Part shown: piece after piece, positions 47,525-57,366 of the stretch
Layout: the number at the start of each line of letters is the position of its first letter
How positions within the stretch are numbered: position 1 is the stretch's first letter
From: Catenulispora sp. EB89
Lineage (GTDB): Bacteria; Actinomycetota; Actinomycetes; Streptomycetales; Catenulisporaceae
Direction of reading: 5' to 3'
NCBI RefSeq assembly: GCF_041261445.1
Contig: NZ_JBGCCU010000034.1
Coordinates: 1 to 64,000 of the forward strand
Length of the DNA: 64,000 bases
Made by a program: the position numbers and the translations under genes
Notes under the pieces: generated by a model
Database searches by the model: none
What the model saw: only the letters and a program-made list of their open reading frames with translations
Told to the model about the DNA's origin: nothing

Positions 47525-49192
47525 CTACTGCGACGGCGCCGTGGCTTCTTCTACTGGGCGGACCAGGCAGAAGCTGACTGCGGAGGGTTGCTCCACGTCG
47601 GCCCGGCCGGGGGCGTGGAGGCGTTTGCAGATTTCGGGGTCGGCGCGGTCTTCGCGGGCTGTCACCTTGCGGCCGTCGAGGTTGGCGGCGGCCCTTTGGG
47701 AGATCTTGGCGGTGATGTGGCCGGTGGCGTCGACCTTGACGAAGTCTCCGACCTTCACGTCGGTGACCGTGAAGGATTCGTGCTTGAGCGTCGCGGCCAC
47801 GATGCCGCCGATCGTCGCCACGACCAACAGCGACAGGATCAGGCCGCGGGGGCGGCGGGTACGGCGACGGGCGGGGGCGGCCGGGCTGTGCGGGCCATGC
47901 AGGCTGGGGCCGTGCGGGCGCTGGCCGGTGGCCGTCGGGCGGCGTGTGTCCGGGATCGGGGGCTGTATGCGGCGGCGCTGGTCAGTGGCCTGCGACGGAC
48001 GCTTTCCGGTGCCGGTGCCGGTACCGCTGGTCGGCCGACGCGGGGGCACCGCGCCCTGCGCGCGTGGCGGGGTCGCTCCGGATGACGTGTTGTGCCCGCG
48101 TGACGCGGCACCGGTTCCGCGCTGACCCGTGGAAGCCGCATTGCCGGTGCGCTGGCCTGTGGAAGCCGCCGCGCCGGCCGGGCCGTGCTGCCTGTTGGCG
48201 GCCGGGTTGCCGGTGAAGCCGCGCTGGCCGGTTGAGCCCGAGCCGTTGATCGGCCGCCGCCCCGTCGCCGGTCCCGCAATCGTCGGCGCGACAGGCGGCG
48301 CGACAGGCGGCGCAGCAGGCGGCCCAGCGGGCCCCGCAGCACTCGGCGCGACAACCGCAGCGACCGGCGGCACCTCCGGCGCCGCCAACAACCGCCGCGC
48401 CCCCGCGATCCCGAGCCGCGCCGCCGGGTCCTTCTCCAGCAGCCCGGTGACCAGCGGGGTCAGCCGCCCGGCGCGCACCGGCGGCGGCGCCTCGTCCAGG
48501 ATCACCGCGGTCAGGGTCCCGGTCGCGGTCTCGCGGTGGAACGGCGAGAAGCCCTCGACCGCCTGGAACAGCGTGACCCCCAGCGAGAACAGGTCGCTGA
48601 CCGCCAGGCCCTCGGTCCCGCGCGCCCGCTCCGGCGCGATGTACTCCACCGAGCCCAGGAAGCTGCCGGCTGCCGTCAGTGCCGTGTCGGTGGTGCCGAT
48701 GGCGATGCCGAAGTCGGTGAGCAGCACGTGCCCGTCGTCGGCCAGCATCACGTTCGCCGGCTTCACGTCCCGGTGCACGATGCCCGCCGCGTGTGCCGCC
48801 TCCAGGGCGTCCAGCAGGGCGCCGGCGACCAGGGCCGCGTGCGCGACGGACAGCGGTCCGTACTCCTCGACGTGCTCCTCCAGCGTGTGGCCGGCGACCA
48901 GTTGCATCACCGTCCAGGGCGCGCCGTCCTCGACCACGACGTCGTGCACGGCCACCACGTTCGGGTGGTCGCGCAGCCGGGCCGCGTTGCGGGCCTCGCG
49001 CTCGGCGCGGCGGAGGCGCTCGTCGGCGTCGGGGCCGGGGGTGGCCGGGAGCCAGACCTCCTTCACCGCGACCTCGATGCGCAGGGCTTCGTCGGAGGCG
49101 CGCCAGACCCGGCCCATGCCCCCGGCACCCAGGCGTGCCAGCAGACGGTACCGGCCACCGATCAGCCGGCCGGGCTCTGCCTGTCCAGCCAT
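47525..49192 (-). CDS. Transmembrane serine/threonine protein kinase
   Basis: 555 residues. The kinase domain (about 15-265) has GAGGMGRVW, the catalytic Lys in AVKEVW, HRDVKPANVML and DFGIA. A 160-residue Pro/Ala/Gly/Thr linker follows, then one membrane helix (RGLILSLLVVATIGGIVAA, about 450-470) and an extracytoplasmic domain of about 85 residues with two Cys. It is a PknB-type (Hanks) receptor kinase; there are no PASTA domains. It is divergent from the rib operon. Confidence 0.9.
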   Translation of the reverse strand: MAGQAEPGRLIGGRYRLLARLGAGGMGRVWRASDEALRIEVAVKEVWLPATPGPDADERLRRAEREARNAARLRDHPNVVAVHDVVVEDGAPWTVMQLVAGHTLEEHVEEYGPLSVAHAALVAGALLDALEAAHAAGIVHRDVKPANVMLADDGHVLLTDFGIAIGTTDTALTAAGSFLGSVEYIAPERARGTEGLAVSDLFSLGVTLFQAVEGFSPFHRETATGTLTAVILDEAPPPVRAGRLTPLVTGLLEKDPAARLGIAGARRLLAAPEVPPVAAVVAPSAAGPAGPPAAPPVAPPVAPTIAGPATGRRPINGSGSTGQRGFTGNPAANRQHGPAGAAASTGQRTGNAASTGQRGTGAASRGHNTSSGATPPRAQGAVPPRRPTSGTGTGTGKRPSQATDQRRRIQPPIPDTRRPTATGQRPHGPSLHGPHSPAAPARRRTRRPRGLILSLLVVATIGGIVAATLKHESFTVTDVKVGDFVKVDATGHITAKISQRAAANLDGRKVTAREDRADPEICKRLHAPGRADVEQPSAVSFCLVRPVEEATAPSQ

Positions 49193-49310
49193 CCGCGTCC
49201 CCCCGCATCAATGGTTTGTGTCCGAGATCAGGCTACGTGCATATCTTCGCGGGCAGCCTACTGTCCGGGAAGTCAAAGCAGCGTCGGGATGTCCGGGTTC
49301 CGCGTAAAAC

Positions 49311-49324
49311 TAGAACGTGTTACA
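49311..49324 (+). promoter_or_regulatory. KstR-like operator between the Ser/Thr kinase and the riboflavin operon
   Basis: Tagaacgtgttaca matches TNNAACNNGTTNNA. It is 90 bp upstream of the FMN riboswitch and 119 bp from the divergent kinase start. TACATT at 49321 could be a plus-strand -10, with a weak TTCCGC at 17-bp spacing, so the site might touch the rib promoter. No adjacent lipid gene explains it. Confidence 0.45.
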
Positions 49325-49413
49325 TTCTGGGGCGAGGGCCGGGGTGACGCGCACCACGCTCGGGCGACCGGGAATGAATCGCGTGGCACACTGGTTCTGC
49401 TACGACGAACGCG

Positions 49414-49540
49414 TGCTCCGGGGTCGGTGAAATTCCGAACCGGCGGTGACAGTCCGCGAACCGCTCGTCCGCCTCGGCGGACGGGTGGCCGATCCGGTGG
49501 AATTCCGGGACCGACGGTTAAAGTCCGGATGGGAGGCTGC
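49414..49540 (+). promoter_or_regulatory. FMN riboswitch (RFN element)
   Basis: The RFN landmarks are all present: gggtcggtgaaattccgaac at 49421, cggcggtgacagtccgcg near 49441, gatccggtggaattcc near 49491 and ccgacggttaaagtccgg near 49511, closing with gggagg at about 49531. It lies 214 bp before ribE and would lower rib expression at high FMN. Confidence 0.9.
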
Positions 49541-49542
49541 AC

Positions 49543-49603
49543 GCGACGGGCGTGCCGCCTCGCTGTGTCCGCACAGCTTCCGGTGCGGATCACGTCCCGT
49601 CGC
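49543..49603 (+). terminator. Riboswitch expression-platform hairpin
   Basis: Gcgacgggcgtg (49543-49554) pairs with 49591-49603 with one bulged base. A second perfect 7-bp hairpin (tccgcac/gtgcgga, 49568-49589) lies inside. It immediately follows the FMN aptamer and could be the terminator/antiterminator switch. There is no U tract, which is normal in this high-GC group. Confidence 0.6.
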
Positions 49604-49753
49604 GGCGTTCGCGACGGCTGCCGCCGGTCTCCGGCGGTGTATGCCGTGGCGCGCCGCCTCCCCTCACGCACCCCCTTTCCCGGAGTCCGGGTTCGACCGC
49701 GTGCCGACCGGCACCGGCAAGAGGCGGATTGCGGATCTAAGAGGGAGCACACC

Positions 49754-50422
49754 GTGTTCACAGGCATCGTCGAAGAACTCGGCCGCGTCGTGGCGCTGGA
49801 AGTGGAAGGCGACTCCGCGCGGCTGCGCGTGGCCGGGGCGCTGGTCACCTCCGACGCCGAGCACGGCGCCTCCATCGCCGTCAACGGCGTGTGTCTGACC
49901 GTCATCGAGTCCGGGACCGAGGCCGCGAAGGCCGGCGAGTTCACCGCGGACGTGATGGCCGAGACCCTGGTCAAGTCCAACATCGGCGACCTCAGGCCGG
50001 GCGACCCGGTCAACCTGGAGCGGCCCATGAAGCTCGGCGCGCGCCTGGGCGGGCACCTGGTCCAGGGGCACGTCGACGGCGTCGGGACCGTGCTGGAGCG
50101 CATCCCCGGCGAGCACTGGGAGGTCGTCCGGGTCTCCCTGCCCTCCGCGCTGTCCCGCTATGTCGTCGACAAGGGCTCGATCACCGTGGACGGCATCTCG
50201 CTGACCGTGGTCGAGGCCGCCGCGGATTCCTTCACCGTGAGCCTGATCCCGACCACCCTGGAGCTGACCACGCTGGGCAGCAAGGGCCCCGGCGCCGCGG
50301 TGAACCTGGAGATCGACGTGATCGCCAAGTACACCGAGCGGCTGCTGGGCCTCGGCGACACCTCGGCCGACCAGCCCGAGGGCCAGGCCGCGGCGCCGAC
50401 CATCGGCGGGCAGCGGGCGTGA
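49754..50422 (+). CDS. ribE: Riboflavin synthase alpha subunit
   Basis: 222 residues as two lumazine-binding repeats: VFTGIVEELG start and VNGVCLTV in the first, VDGISLTVV in the second. It dismutates two 6,7-dimethyl-8-ribityllumazine molecules to riboflavin. Start is GTG 49754 after a gggag-type ribosome binding site. The C-terminal 25 residues are a short flexible tail. ribM overlaps by 4 bp. Some authors call this gene ribB or ribC. Confidence 0.95.
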   Translation: MFTGIVEELGRVVALEVEGDSARLRVAGALVTSDAEHGASIAVNGVCLTVIESGTEAAKAGEFTADVMAETLVKSNIGDLRPGDPVNLERPMKLGARLGGHLVQGHVDGVGTVLERIPGEHWEVVRVSLPSALSRYVVDKGSITVDGISLTVVEAAADSFTVSLIPTTLELTTLGSKGPGAAVNLEIDVIAKYTERLLGLGDTSADQPEGQAAAPTIGGQRA

Positions 50423-51096
50423 ACGGCGCCTTCCACTGGGCCAACCTGGTCGCCTTCCACCTCTTCGGGGAGACGGTCAAGTGGTCCGACCTGCTGGGCA
50501 ACCTGCTCGGCCTGGCCACGGTGGCGCTCGCGCTGCGCCGCTCGATGTGGGCCTGGCCGGTGCAGATAGCCGGCTGCGTGCTGCTGTTCGGCGCTGACAT
50601 ATCGGCGCACCTCGGCGGCACGGCGGCGCGGCAGGTCGCGCTGGCGGTGATGGCCCTGTACGGCTGGTTCCGCTGGACGTCGGTCCGCCGGAGCGAGCAC
50701 GACATCACCATCCGCTGGGCCGGGTGGGCCGAGCGCGCGCTGCTGGCCGCCGGGCTGGGGCTCGGGACCGTCGTGTTCGCTCTGCTGCTCAAGCACTACA
50801 ACGCCTCGTGGGCGCCGTGGCCGGACGCCTACATCTTCATCGGCTCGCTGGTGGCCACCGTGGCCCAGGCCAAGGGCTACGTCGAGTTCTGGTTCGTCTG
50901 GATCGCCGTCGACGTCGTCGGCGTCCCCCTCGCCTTCAACAAGGGCCTGCCGGTGTCCGGCCTGGTCTACGTCTTCTACTTCGCGATCGTCGTCGCGGGC
51001 CTGCGCCAATGGATGATCAAGGCGCGTGCTGAGTCCCCCAGCCTGCGGCAGCCGGTCCCCGCTGCCGACACCATTTTGAAGGAGGCCATCGTATGA
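50419..51096 (+). CDS. ribM: PnuC-family membrane transporter, probable RibM riboflavin transporter
   Basis: 225 residues with about seven membrane helices and the PnuC-like fold ([49 protein letters not shown]). In Streptomyces davaonensis the order ribB-ribM-ribA-ribH is known, and RibM there facilitates riboflavin uptake. The identical order here supports the name. The GTG start overlaps the ribE stop (GTGA). Confidence 0.85.
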   Translation: MNGAFHWANLVAFHLFGETVKWSDLLGNLLGLATVALALRRSMWAWPVQIAGCVLLFGADISAHLGGTAARQVALAVMALYGWFRWTSVRRSEHDITIRWAGWAERALLAAGLGLGTVVFALLLKHYNASWAPWPDAYIFIGSLVATVAQAKGYVEFWFVWIAVDVVGVPLAFNKGLPVSGLVYVFYFAIVVAGLRQWMIKARAESPSLRQPVPAADTILKEAIV

Positions 51097-52400
51097 GCGC
51101 CCCGGAAGCCGCCGAGCCCATCGTCCTGGACACCATCGAGCGGGCCCTGAAGGAGCTGGCCGCCGGCCGGCCCATCGTCGTGGTCGACGACGAGGACCGG
51201 GAGAACGAGGGCGACCTCATCTTCGCCGCCTCGCTGGCCACCCCCGAGGTCGTCGGGTTCACCATCCGCTACTCCTCCGGCGTGATCTGCGTGCCGCTGC
51301 CCGCCGCCGACGCCGACCGGCTCAACCTGCCCCCGATGACCGCCATCAACCAGGACCGCAAGGGCACCGCCTACACGGTCTCGGTGGACGCCCGCGACGG
51401 TGTGACCACCGGCATCTCAGCCGCCGACCGGGCGCACACCATCCGGCTGCTGGCCGCCGCCGACACCACCGCCGAGGACCTGACCCGGCCCGGCCACGTC
51501 TTCCCGCTGCGCGCCAAGGACGGCGGCGTGCTGGTGCGCCCCGGCCACACCGAGGCCGCCGTCGACCTGTGCCGGCTGGCCGGGCTGCCGCTGGCGGCCG
51601 GCATCTGCGAGGTCGTCGAGGACGACGGTTCGATGTCCCGGCTGCCGCAGCTCGCGCGGTTCGCCGAGGAGCACGGCCTGGCGCTGATCTCCATCGCCGA
51701 CCTCATCGCCTACCGCCGCCGCACCGAGAAGTCGGTCACCCGGGCCGCCGAGACCCGGCTGCCCACCGCCTTCGGCGAGTTCCGGGCCGTCGGCTACCTC
51801 TCCGACGTGGACGGCATCGAGCACGTCGCGCTGGTCAAGGGCGAGATCGGGGAGGGCGAGGACGTGCTGGTCCGGGTCCACTCCGAGTGCCTGACCGGGG
51901 ACGTCTTCGGATCCCGGCGCTGCGACTGCGGCCCGCAGCTGCACGCCGCGCTGCGCGCCGTGGACGTCGAGGGGCGCGGCGTCGTGCTCTACATGCGCGG
52001 GCATGAGGGCCGCGGCATCGGCCTGATGCACAAGCTGCGCGCCTACGAGCTGCAGGAGCGCGGCCACGACACCGTGGACGCGAACCTGGAGCTGGGCCTG
52101 CCGGCCGACGCCCGCGACTACGGCACCGGCGCGCAGATCCTGGCCGATCTCGGCGTGCGCTCCATGCGCCTGCTGACCAACAACCCGGCCAAGCGCTCAG
52201 CACTGGAGGGGTTCGGTCTGCAGGTGACCGGACGGGTGCCGCTGCCCGGGAACGTGACCGCCGACAACATCCGCTACCTGCGGACCAAGCGCGACCGGAT
52301 GGGGCACGACCTGCCCGACCTGGAAGTGGGCGATCTGGACGGTCTGGACGACCTCGACGCCGCCGACGCCGAAGCGCTCGCCTCGGCCATCGTCGGCTGA
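51093..52400 (+). CDS. ribBA: Bifunctional DHBP synthase/GTP cyclohydrolase II
   Basis: 435 residues. DHBP synthase domain (about 1-205): [17 protein letters not shown] and [14 protein letters not shown] cyclohydrolase II domain (about 210-400): zinc Cys in [20 protein letters not shown] and [12 protein letters not shown]. It makes both precursors of lumazine. The ATG overlaps the ribM stop (ATGA). The tail of about 30 residues is Asp/Leu-rich. Confidence 0.95.
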   Translation: MSAPEAAEPIVLDTIERALKELAAGRPIVVVDDEDRENEGDLIFAASLATPEVVGFTIRYSSGVICVPLPAADADRLNLPPMTAINQDRKGTAYTVSVDARDGVTTGISAADRAHTIRLLAAADTTAEDLTRPGHVFPLRAKDGGVLVRPGHTEAAVDLCRLAGLPLAAGICEVVEDDGSMSRLPQLARFAEEHGLALISIADLIAYRRRTEKSVTRAAETRLPTAFGEFRAVGYLSDVDGIEHVALVKGEIGEGEDVLVRVHSECLTGDVFGSRRCDCGPQLHAALRAVDVEGRGVVLYMRGHEGRGIGLMHKLRAYELQERGHDTVDANLELGLPADARDYGTGAQILADLGVRSMRLLTNNPAKRSALEGFGLQVTGRVPLPGNVTADNIRYLRTKRDRMGHDLPDLEVGDLDGLDDLDAADAEALASAIVG

Positions 52401-52603
52401 GGCCCGCAGGCCCGCAGGCGCGACCGATCTGACCTACCACCCGACGACCCGATCACCCGGCGACCCGGCGACCCGACGACCAACCCGACCAACCCGACCA
52501 CCTCGCAAGATCGGGACGCGACCGCCGTCCGCGGTCTGGAAGACTTGCCCTCGCGCGCCGCACGGACACGCGGGGCCACGAACGCAACAAGGAGTGAACA
52601 ACA
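52401..52603. repeat. Spacer with short cgaccc/ccgacc repeats before ribH
   Basis: The ribBA-ribH gap of about 200 bp contains degenerate runs of cgacc(c) units at about 52437-52504. No gene or regulatory hairpin is evident. A GGAG-type site for the ribH start lies at about 52591. Confidence 0.5.
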
Positions 52604-53089
52604 GTGAGCGGAGCGGGAGCGCCGGCCATCACCACCGAGGGTGGCGCCGACCTCAAGGTCGCGGTGGTGGCCGCGCAGTGGCACACGCAGGTCATGGACG
52701 GCCTGGTGGCCGGGGCCGAGAAGGCGCTCGCCGAGATCGGGGCGGAGCACGACCTGTTCCGCGCGCCGGGCTCCTTCGAGCTGCCGGTGATCGCCAAGGC
52801 GCTGGCCGAGGCGCCGGCCGGCTACGACGCCGTGGTCGCCCTCGGCGTGGTGATCCGGGGCGGCACCCCGCACTTCGAGTACGTGTGCGCTGCCGCCACC
52901 GACGGCCTGAACCAGGTCGCCCTGGACACCGGCACGCCGATCGGCTTCGGCCTGCTCACCTGCGACACCGAGCAGCAGGCGCTGGACCGCGCCGGCCTGC
53001 CCGGGTCGAAGGAGGACAAGGGCCGCGAGGCCGTCGAGGCCGCGGTGGCCACCGCGCTGGTGCTGAAGAAGATCGGGGTGCGGCGGTGA
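52604..53089 (+). CDS. ribH: 6,7-dimethyl-8-ribityllumazine synthase
   Basis: 161 residues. Family motifs are [51 protein letters not shown] and [18 protein letters not shown]. It condenses ArP with DHBP. GTG 52604 has a GGAG upstream. hisE overlaps its stop by 4 bp. Confidence 0.95.
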   Translation: MSGAGAPAITTEGGADLKVAVVAAQWHTQVMDGLVAGAEKALAEIGAEHDLFRAPGSFELPVIAKALAEAPAGYDAVVALGVVIRGGTPHFEYVCAAATDGLNQVALDTGTPIGFGLLTCDTEQQALDRAGLPGSKEDKGREAVEAAVATALVLKKIGVRR

Positions 53090-53415
53090 ACGCCTCGCCC
53101 ACAGCCGACGAACCCGTGGAGGTGCCGGTGGGAACCGCGGTTCCGATCACGTCCAAGACCTTCGAGACCCTGTTCGGCGAGCTCGCCGCCAAGGCCGAGC
53201 GCGGCGAGGAGGGCTCGCGCACGGTCGAGCTGCTCGGGCTCGGCGTGCACGCCATCGGCAAGAAGATCGTCGAGGAGGCCGCCGAGGTCTGGATGGCCGC
53301 CGAGTACGAGGACGGCGACCGGACGGCCGAGGAGATCTCGCAGCTGCTGTACCACGTCCAGGTGCTGATGCTGGCGCGCGGGCTGGAGCTGGGGGACGTC
53401 TACAAGCACCTGTGA
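53086..53415 (+). CDS. hisE: Phosphoribosyl-ATP diphosphatase
   Basis: 109 residues. The MazG-like HisE core reads [32 protein letters not shown] and [18 protein letters not shown]. It hydrolyses PR-ATP in histidine synthesis. It starts at GTG 53086, overlapping ribH (GTGA). The usual neighbour hisG lies 3.0 kb downstream beyond a convergent gene. The N-terminal 20 residues ([10 protein letters not shown]) are longer than typical. Confidence 0.92.
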   Translation: MNASPTADEPVEVPVGTAVPITSKTFETLFGELAAKAERGEEGSRTVELLGLGVHAIGKKIVEEAAEVWMAAEYEDGDRTAEEISQLLYHVQVLMLARGLELGDVYKHL

Positions 53416-53477
53416 GCCGGTGCGCGTGAGTCAGCGCAGGAACAGCGCTGGAATCGGCGCACGAGTCAGAGCAAGAA

Positions 53478-53508
53478 TCAGGGCCTCGCGAAGAACGCGG
53501 GGCCCTGA
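53478..53508. terminator. Stem-loop terminator between hisE and the convergent cell-wall gene
   Basis: Tcagggcctcgcg pairs with cgcggggccctga, giving 13 pairs (one G-U) around the loop aagaa. It lies in the hisE to 53526 gap and would end both converging transcripts. Confidence 0.8.
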
Positions 53509-53525
53509 CCCGTCCTCCGGGACGA

Positions 53526-56252
53526 TTACCGGATCTTGCCCTTGACCGTGCTCGCGATCGCGTACTCGACGCTGTCGGCCAGCGCCTGGTCCCCGCCGAA
53601 CAGAGTGACGGAGCGCAGCGTGGGCGCCTCCGCCGACAGCACCGCCCGGATCGGGGCCGGGAACCCGGCCGGCTCCGTGATCAGCAACGGCATCCCCGCG
53701 TTGGCCGCGTAGGCGCCGCCGGTCAGCGCGTCCGGGAAGGCCGCTCCGGAGGCCACGCCGACGGCGGTCGGCGCGTGTCCCGAGATCCGGACCACGGCGT
53801 CCGCGACCGCGGCGGCGGTGTCGTAGCGGGTCGGACCGGCGAGGGAGTCTTCGACGTTCCGGCCGGTGGTGGAGATCTTCGCCACCGCGCGCTGCGCAGC
53901 CCCGCCGACCGGATCGATGTCCTGGTGCGACCACACGAACGGGGCCACAGCCGGATCGAGCGTGTCGCCGTCGGACAGGATGATCGGCGCGTTCTCCACC
54001 GCTCCCAGCGGCCCGGCCGCCAGCGCGTCCGGGAAGTCCTTCCCGGTGGCGACGATGACGTGCGGCGAGCTGCCGAAGGCCTCGGCCACCGCGAGCGAGG
54101 TGCGGTAGCGATCGGCGCCCTGGTAGCGGACGACCGAGTAACCGGCCTTGCGCAGCGCGGCCTCGACGCCGGGCGAGACCGCCGAGGGGCCGCCGAGGAT
54201 GTAGACGGTCTTCGCCATCGACGGCCCGCCGGTGACCCGGTCGATCTCGGCGCGGGTGTCCAGGTCCAGAGCCGCGGGCGCGGTGAGCAGGAGCGGTCCG
54301 TGCACGTGCGCGGCGAGCGGCACGCCGCTGAGCGCGTCGGGGGCCTGGTCGCCGCGCGCCAGCACGACGGCGGACGCGGAGCCGGCCTTCCACTGGGCCT
54401 GCGAGACCAGGCGTGCGGTGGCGTAGCGGTCGGTGCCGCCGATGCGGTGGACGTCGGCGGGGGTCGACGCCGGAGGCGACGGAGGTGGCGGCGTCGTCGC
54501 GGGCGGCGGCACGGTGACGGTGATCATCTGGACCAGCGGCTGAGCGGTCGGCCAGCCGAGGTTGTCGGCCGCGGTGACGGTGACGGGATAGGTGCCGGAT
54601 GCGGCGTAGACGTGCTCCTGTACGCCGCCCCCGAAGAAGGCGCTGCCGGCGTTCCAGGTCACCACCGGCGTGTGGTCCCCGAAATCGATCGTGTAGGAGC
54701 CGAGATAGGGATCGTCGACCGGGGTGTCGATCACCGCCTCGACTTCGCCTGCGGGCGTGTACCAGCCGTTGACCGGCGTGACCGTCAGAGTCGGAGAGAA
54801 CACCCGCTTGGCGATGGTGGCGGTGAAAGGCTTGGTGAACACCCTTCCGTGCGCGTCCGTGAGGGTGACAGTGCCTTGGTATCCCTTGTCCTCGCCGTAG
54901 GTGTGGCTCGGTGCCGTGCCCGTCTCGGGGTAGGGCCGGGTGCCGGAATCGGAGCCGTCGCCGAACTGGACGCTGTAGCTGACGATCGGCCACCAGCTGC
55001 CGCCGTCTCCTTGGACGGCGACGGTCACCGTCCGGTAGTCCGAGGGCGTGTTCCCGACGGAGGCCGTCACGGTCGGATTCGGCATGTAGTTCATGGCGAG
55101 TTCGAACGCGCCCCGGTCCGCGTAGCTGATCGGGCCGGTCCCGGTGTCGGTGACCAGGGGGTCGTCGGTCCGGACGACGCCGGAGTAGTCGCGGGCGGGC
55201 ATGTTCCGCGCGCCGGAGTCGGCGGAGTCGATCGCCGGCGAGCCGGGGGCGAGGCCCCAGCCGTTGCGCTGCACGGATCCGGCGGGCACCGGGTTCGCGA
55301 AACCCGGGTCGACGGTCAGGTCGTGGGTACCGTGGCCGGCCGCGTCGAGCGCCGGTCCGTCCGCGAACGTCTGGCCCTGCCAGGACACGGCGGCGGTTCC
55401 GGCGGCCGTGGTGAGGATGTTCGAGTCGACGACCGGCGCGCTCGCGGAGGCGTCGACGGCCAGCGCGGCGGCGGGCGTCGTCCCGCACGCGCGGGCGTTG
55501 CTGATGATGTCGTCGGCGACGGTGACGTCGGCGGACGTGCCGAGCACGGAGACACCGGCGCCGCAGTTCTCGTCGATGGTGTCCGAGACCACGTCGACGC
55601 CGGTCGAGTCGCTGACCGCCACCCCGCCGGTGTCGGCGGTCGCGACCGTGTCGCCGACCACCACGTGGGACGACTGCCGGAGCAGGACGCCGGGGCCGGG
55701 ATTGTTGGCGGCGACCCCGGCGGAAAGGGTCACCCCGGTCGAGCCGGTCACCGCGACCGCCGGCTGGGTCGGGTCCGGCGTGGCGGAGCCGTACTGCGAG
55801 GAGGAGGCCCAGAAGGTGTTCACCGCGATGTTCGTCGACGAGTCGATCCGCAGCGCCTCGCCGGTCTGGTCCACGAGGCGCAGCCGGTTCAGGGTGACGT
55901 CGTGCTGTCCGGCGACCGAGATGCCGTACGCCCCGCCGACGATCGTCGCGTTGAACCCCTGGGCCTGGAGCGTGATCCCGGACTTGGTGACGTCGATGCC
56001 GCCCGGGAAGCTTCCGGCGAGCAGGAGGGTCGTCCCGCTGACGACGCTGCTGGACGCCAGCGCCGCCGGGATCGTGCAGTACGGCGTCGTGGAACTCCCC
56101 GCGGTCGCCGCGGCGTCACTGCAGACGTTGATGTTGTCGAACACGTAGACGTTGGTCGCGTTGTTTGCCCGCGCCGGCAACGCGGTCGCCGTCGCGGCCG
56201 TCGCCGTCAGCGTCGAGACCGCGATCGCGGCCACGCGCCTGTACCTGCTCAC
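53526..56252 (-). CDS. Secreted right-handed beta-helix, PKD and CW-binding-2 repeat protein
   Basis: 908 residues. A signal peptide (about 1-29) is followed by a parallel beta-helix region (about 30-380; GVDVVSDTIDEN, TGVTLSAGVAANNPGPGV). Two PKD-like repeats span about 390-590 (VQFGDGSDSGT; IDFGDHTPVVTW). After a Pro/Ser linker, three cell-wall-binding type 2 repeats begin at RIGGTDRYATARLVSQAQ, with VYILGGPSAVSPGVE and VTLFGGDQALADSVEYA. It probably sits on the cell surface, perhaps binding polysaccharide. It converges with hisE and diverges from hisG, splitting a pair that is usually adjacent. Confidence 0.85.
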   Translation of the reverse strand: MSRYRRVAAIAVSTLTATAATATALPARANNATNVYVFDNINVCSDAAATAGSSTTPYCTIPAALASSSVVSGTTLLLAGSFPGGIDVTKSGITLQAQGFNATIVGGAYGISVAGQHDVTLNRLRLVDQTGEALRIDSSTNIAVNTFWASSSQYGSATPDPTQPAVAVTGSTGVTLSAGVAANNPGPGVLLRQSSHVVVGDTVATADTGGVAVSDSTGVDVVSDTIDENCGAGVSVLGTSADVTVADDIISNARACGTTPAAALAVDASASAPVVDSNILTTAAGTAAVSWQGQTFADGPALDAAGHGTHDLTVDPGFANPVPAGSVQRNGWGLAPGSPAIDSADSGARNMPARDYSGVVRTDDPLVTDTGTGPISYADRGAFELAMNYMPNPTVTASVGNTPSDYRTVTVAVQGDGGSWWPIVSYSVQFGDGSDSGTRPYPETGTAPSHTYGEDKGYQGTVTLTDAHGRVFTKPFTATIAKRVFSPTLTVTPVNGWYTPAGEVEAVIDTPVDDPYLGSYTIDFGDHTPVVTWNAGSAFFGGGVQEHVYAASGTYPVTVTAADNLGWPTAQPLVQMITVTVPPPATTPPPPSPPASTPADVHRIGGTDRYATARLVSQAQWKAGSASAVVLARGDQAPDALSGVPLAAHVHGPLLLTAPAALDLDTRAEIDRVTGGPSMAKTVYILGGPSAVSPGVEAALRKAGYSVVRYQGADRYRTSLAVAEAFGSSPHVIVATGKDFPDALAAGPLGAVENAPIILSDGDTLDPAVAPFVWSHQDIDPVGGAAQRAVAKISTTGRNVEDSLAGPTRYDTAAAVADAVVRISGHAPTAVGVASGAAFPDALTGGAYAANAGMPLLITEPAGFPAPIRAVLSAEAPTLRSVTLFGGDQALADSVEYAIASTVKGKIR

Positions 56253-56463
56253 TTGAGTGCCCCCACCTGTGCGCTTGTCTGATCACGGCGCGCGCCGCTG
56301 CGCGATCTCATCAGAGCGGACGTCCGGCGTCAATGGGGCTCCCGGGGCGTGTGGGCCAGGGCCTTCATCCCACCGAGTGAACACCCCGGCACGCCCCGCC
56401 GACCTTGGTCGATACTGACCCGTGGAGCACCGTCAACCACCGGTAACCGAAGGGTCACACGCC

Positions 56464-57327
56464 ATGCTGCGCATCGCACTGCCGAACAAGGGATCGCTCT
56501 CGGAGGCGGCCACGGCGATGCTGCATGAGGCCGGCTACCGGCGGCGCAAGGACGGCAAGGAGCTGATGGTCGTCGACGCGGCCAACAACGCCGAGCTGTT
56601 CTTCCTGCGGCCGCGCGACATCGCGACCTATGTCGGGTCGGGCCGGCTGGACGTCGGCATCACCGGGCGTGACCTGCTGCTGGACTCCGGGGCGTCGGCC
56701 GAGCCGATCATGGATCTGGGGTTCGCGCGCTCGACGTTCCGGTTCGCCGCGCTGCCGGCGACCGTGGAGCAGGTGGCCAAGGAGCCGGGGGTGGCGGGGC
56801 TGGCCGGGCTGCGCGTCGCCTCGGCGTACCCGGGCGTGGTGCGCGAGTACCTGGCCGCCGCCGGGGTGACCGCCGAGGTGGTGAAGCTGGACGGCGCGGT
56901 GGAGGTGTCGATCGCGCTGGGCGTGGCCGACGTCGTCGCGGACGTCGTGGAGACCGGCACCACGCTGCGGCACGCCGGGCTGGAGGTCTTCGGCGACCCG
57001 ATCCTCACCTCCGAGGCGCAGCTGATCCGGCGCGTCGGCGCCGAGGAGAGCCCCGCGGTGGAGCAGTTCCTGCGGCGCCTCAAGGGCGTCATCACCGCGC
57101 GCGAGTACGTCCTGATGGACTACGACATCCGGGCCGAGAACGTGGACCGCGCGGTCCAGGTCACCCCGGGCATCGAGTCGCCGACCGTGTCGCCGCTGCA
57201 CGACAAGGGCTGGGTCGCGGTCCGTTCGATGGTCCGCCGCGCCGAGGCCCAGCGCATGATGGACGACTTGTGGGATCTGGGTGCGAGGGGAATCCTCGTC
57301 ACGGATATCCTCGCGTGTCGGCTTTAG
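56464..57327 (+). CDS. hisG: ATP phosphoribosyltransferase (long form)
   Basis: 287 residues, the HisG long form with a regulatory C-terminal domain (about 210-287, ENVDRAVQVTPGIESPTVSPL). Catalytic region includes RIALPNKGSLSEAA and the PRPP site DVVETGTTLRHAGLEVF. It is the first histidine step and is feedback-inhibited by histidine in this family. ATG 56464 has an AAGGG ribosome binding site; an earlier GTG at 56422 is less likely. Confidence 0.93.
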   Translation: MLRIALPNKGSLSEAATAMLHEAGYRRRKDGKELMVVDAANNAELFFLRPRDIATYVGSGRLDVGITGRDLLLDSGASAEPIMDLGFARSTFRFAALPATVEQVAKEPGVAGLAGLRVASAYPGVVREYLAAAGVTAEVVKLDGAVEVSIALGVADVVADVVETGTTLRHAGLEVFGDPILTSEAQLIRRVGAEESPAVEQFLRRLKGVITAREYVLMDYDIRAENVDRAVQVTPGIESPTVSPLHDKGWVAVRSMVRRAEAQRMMDDLWDLGARGILVTDILACRL

Positions 57328-57366
57328 TTGTCATGGGTTCGTTGAGCCCGGGAGAAACGGACCAGC

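Noticed and set aside
47982-49211. Arg/Gly-rich 409-residue frame beside the kinase
   Set aside because: It overlaps the kinase domain frame, which shows all catalytic motifs in one frame.
53775-56282. 835-residue plus-strand frame
   Set aside because: It is the Arg/Val/Gly-rich complement of the beta-helix/PKD/CW-binding gene, which has a signal peptide and recognisable repeats.
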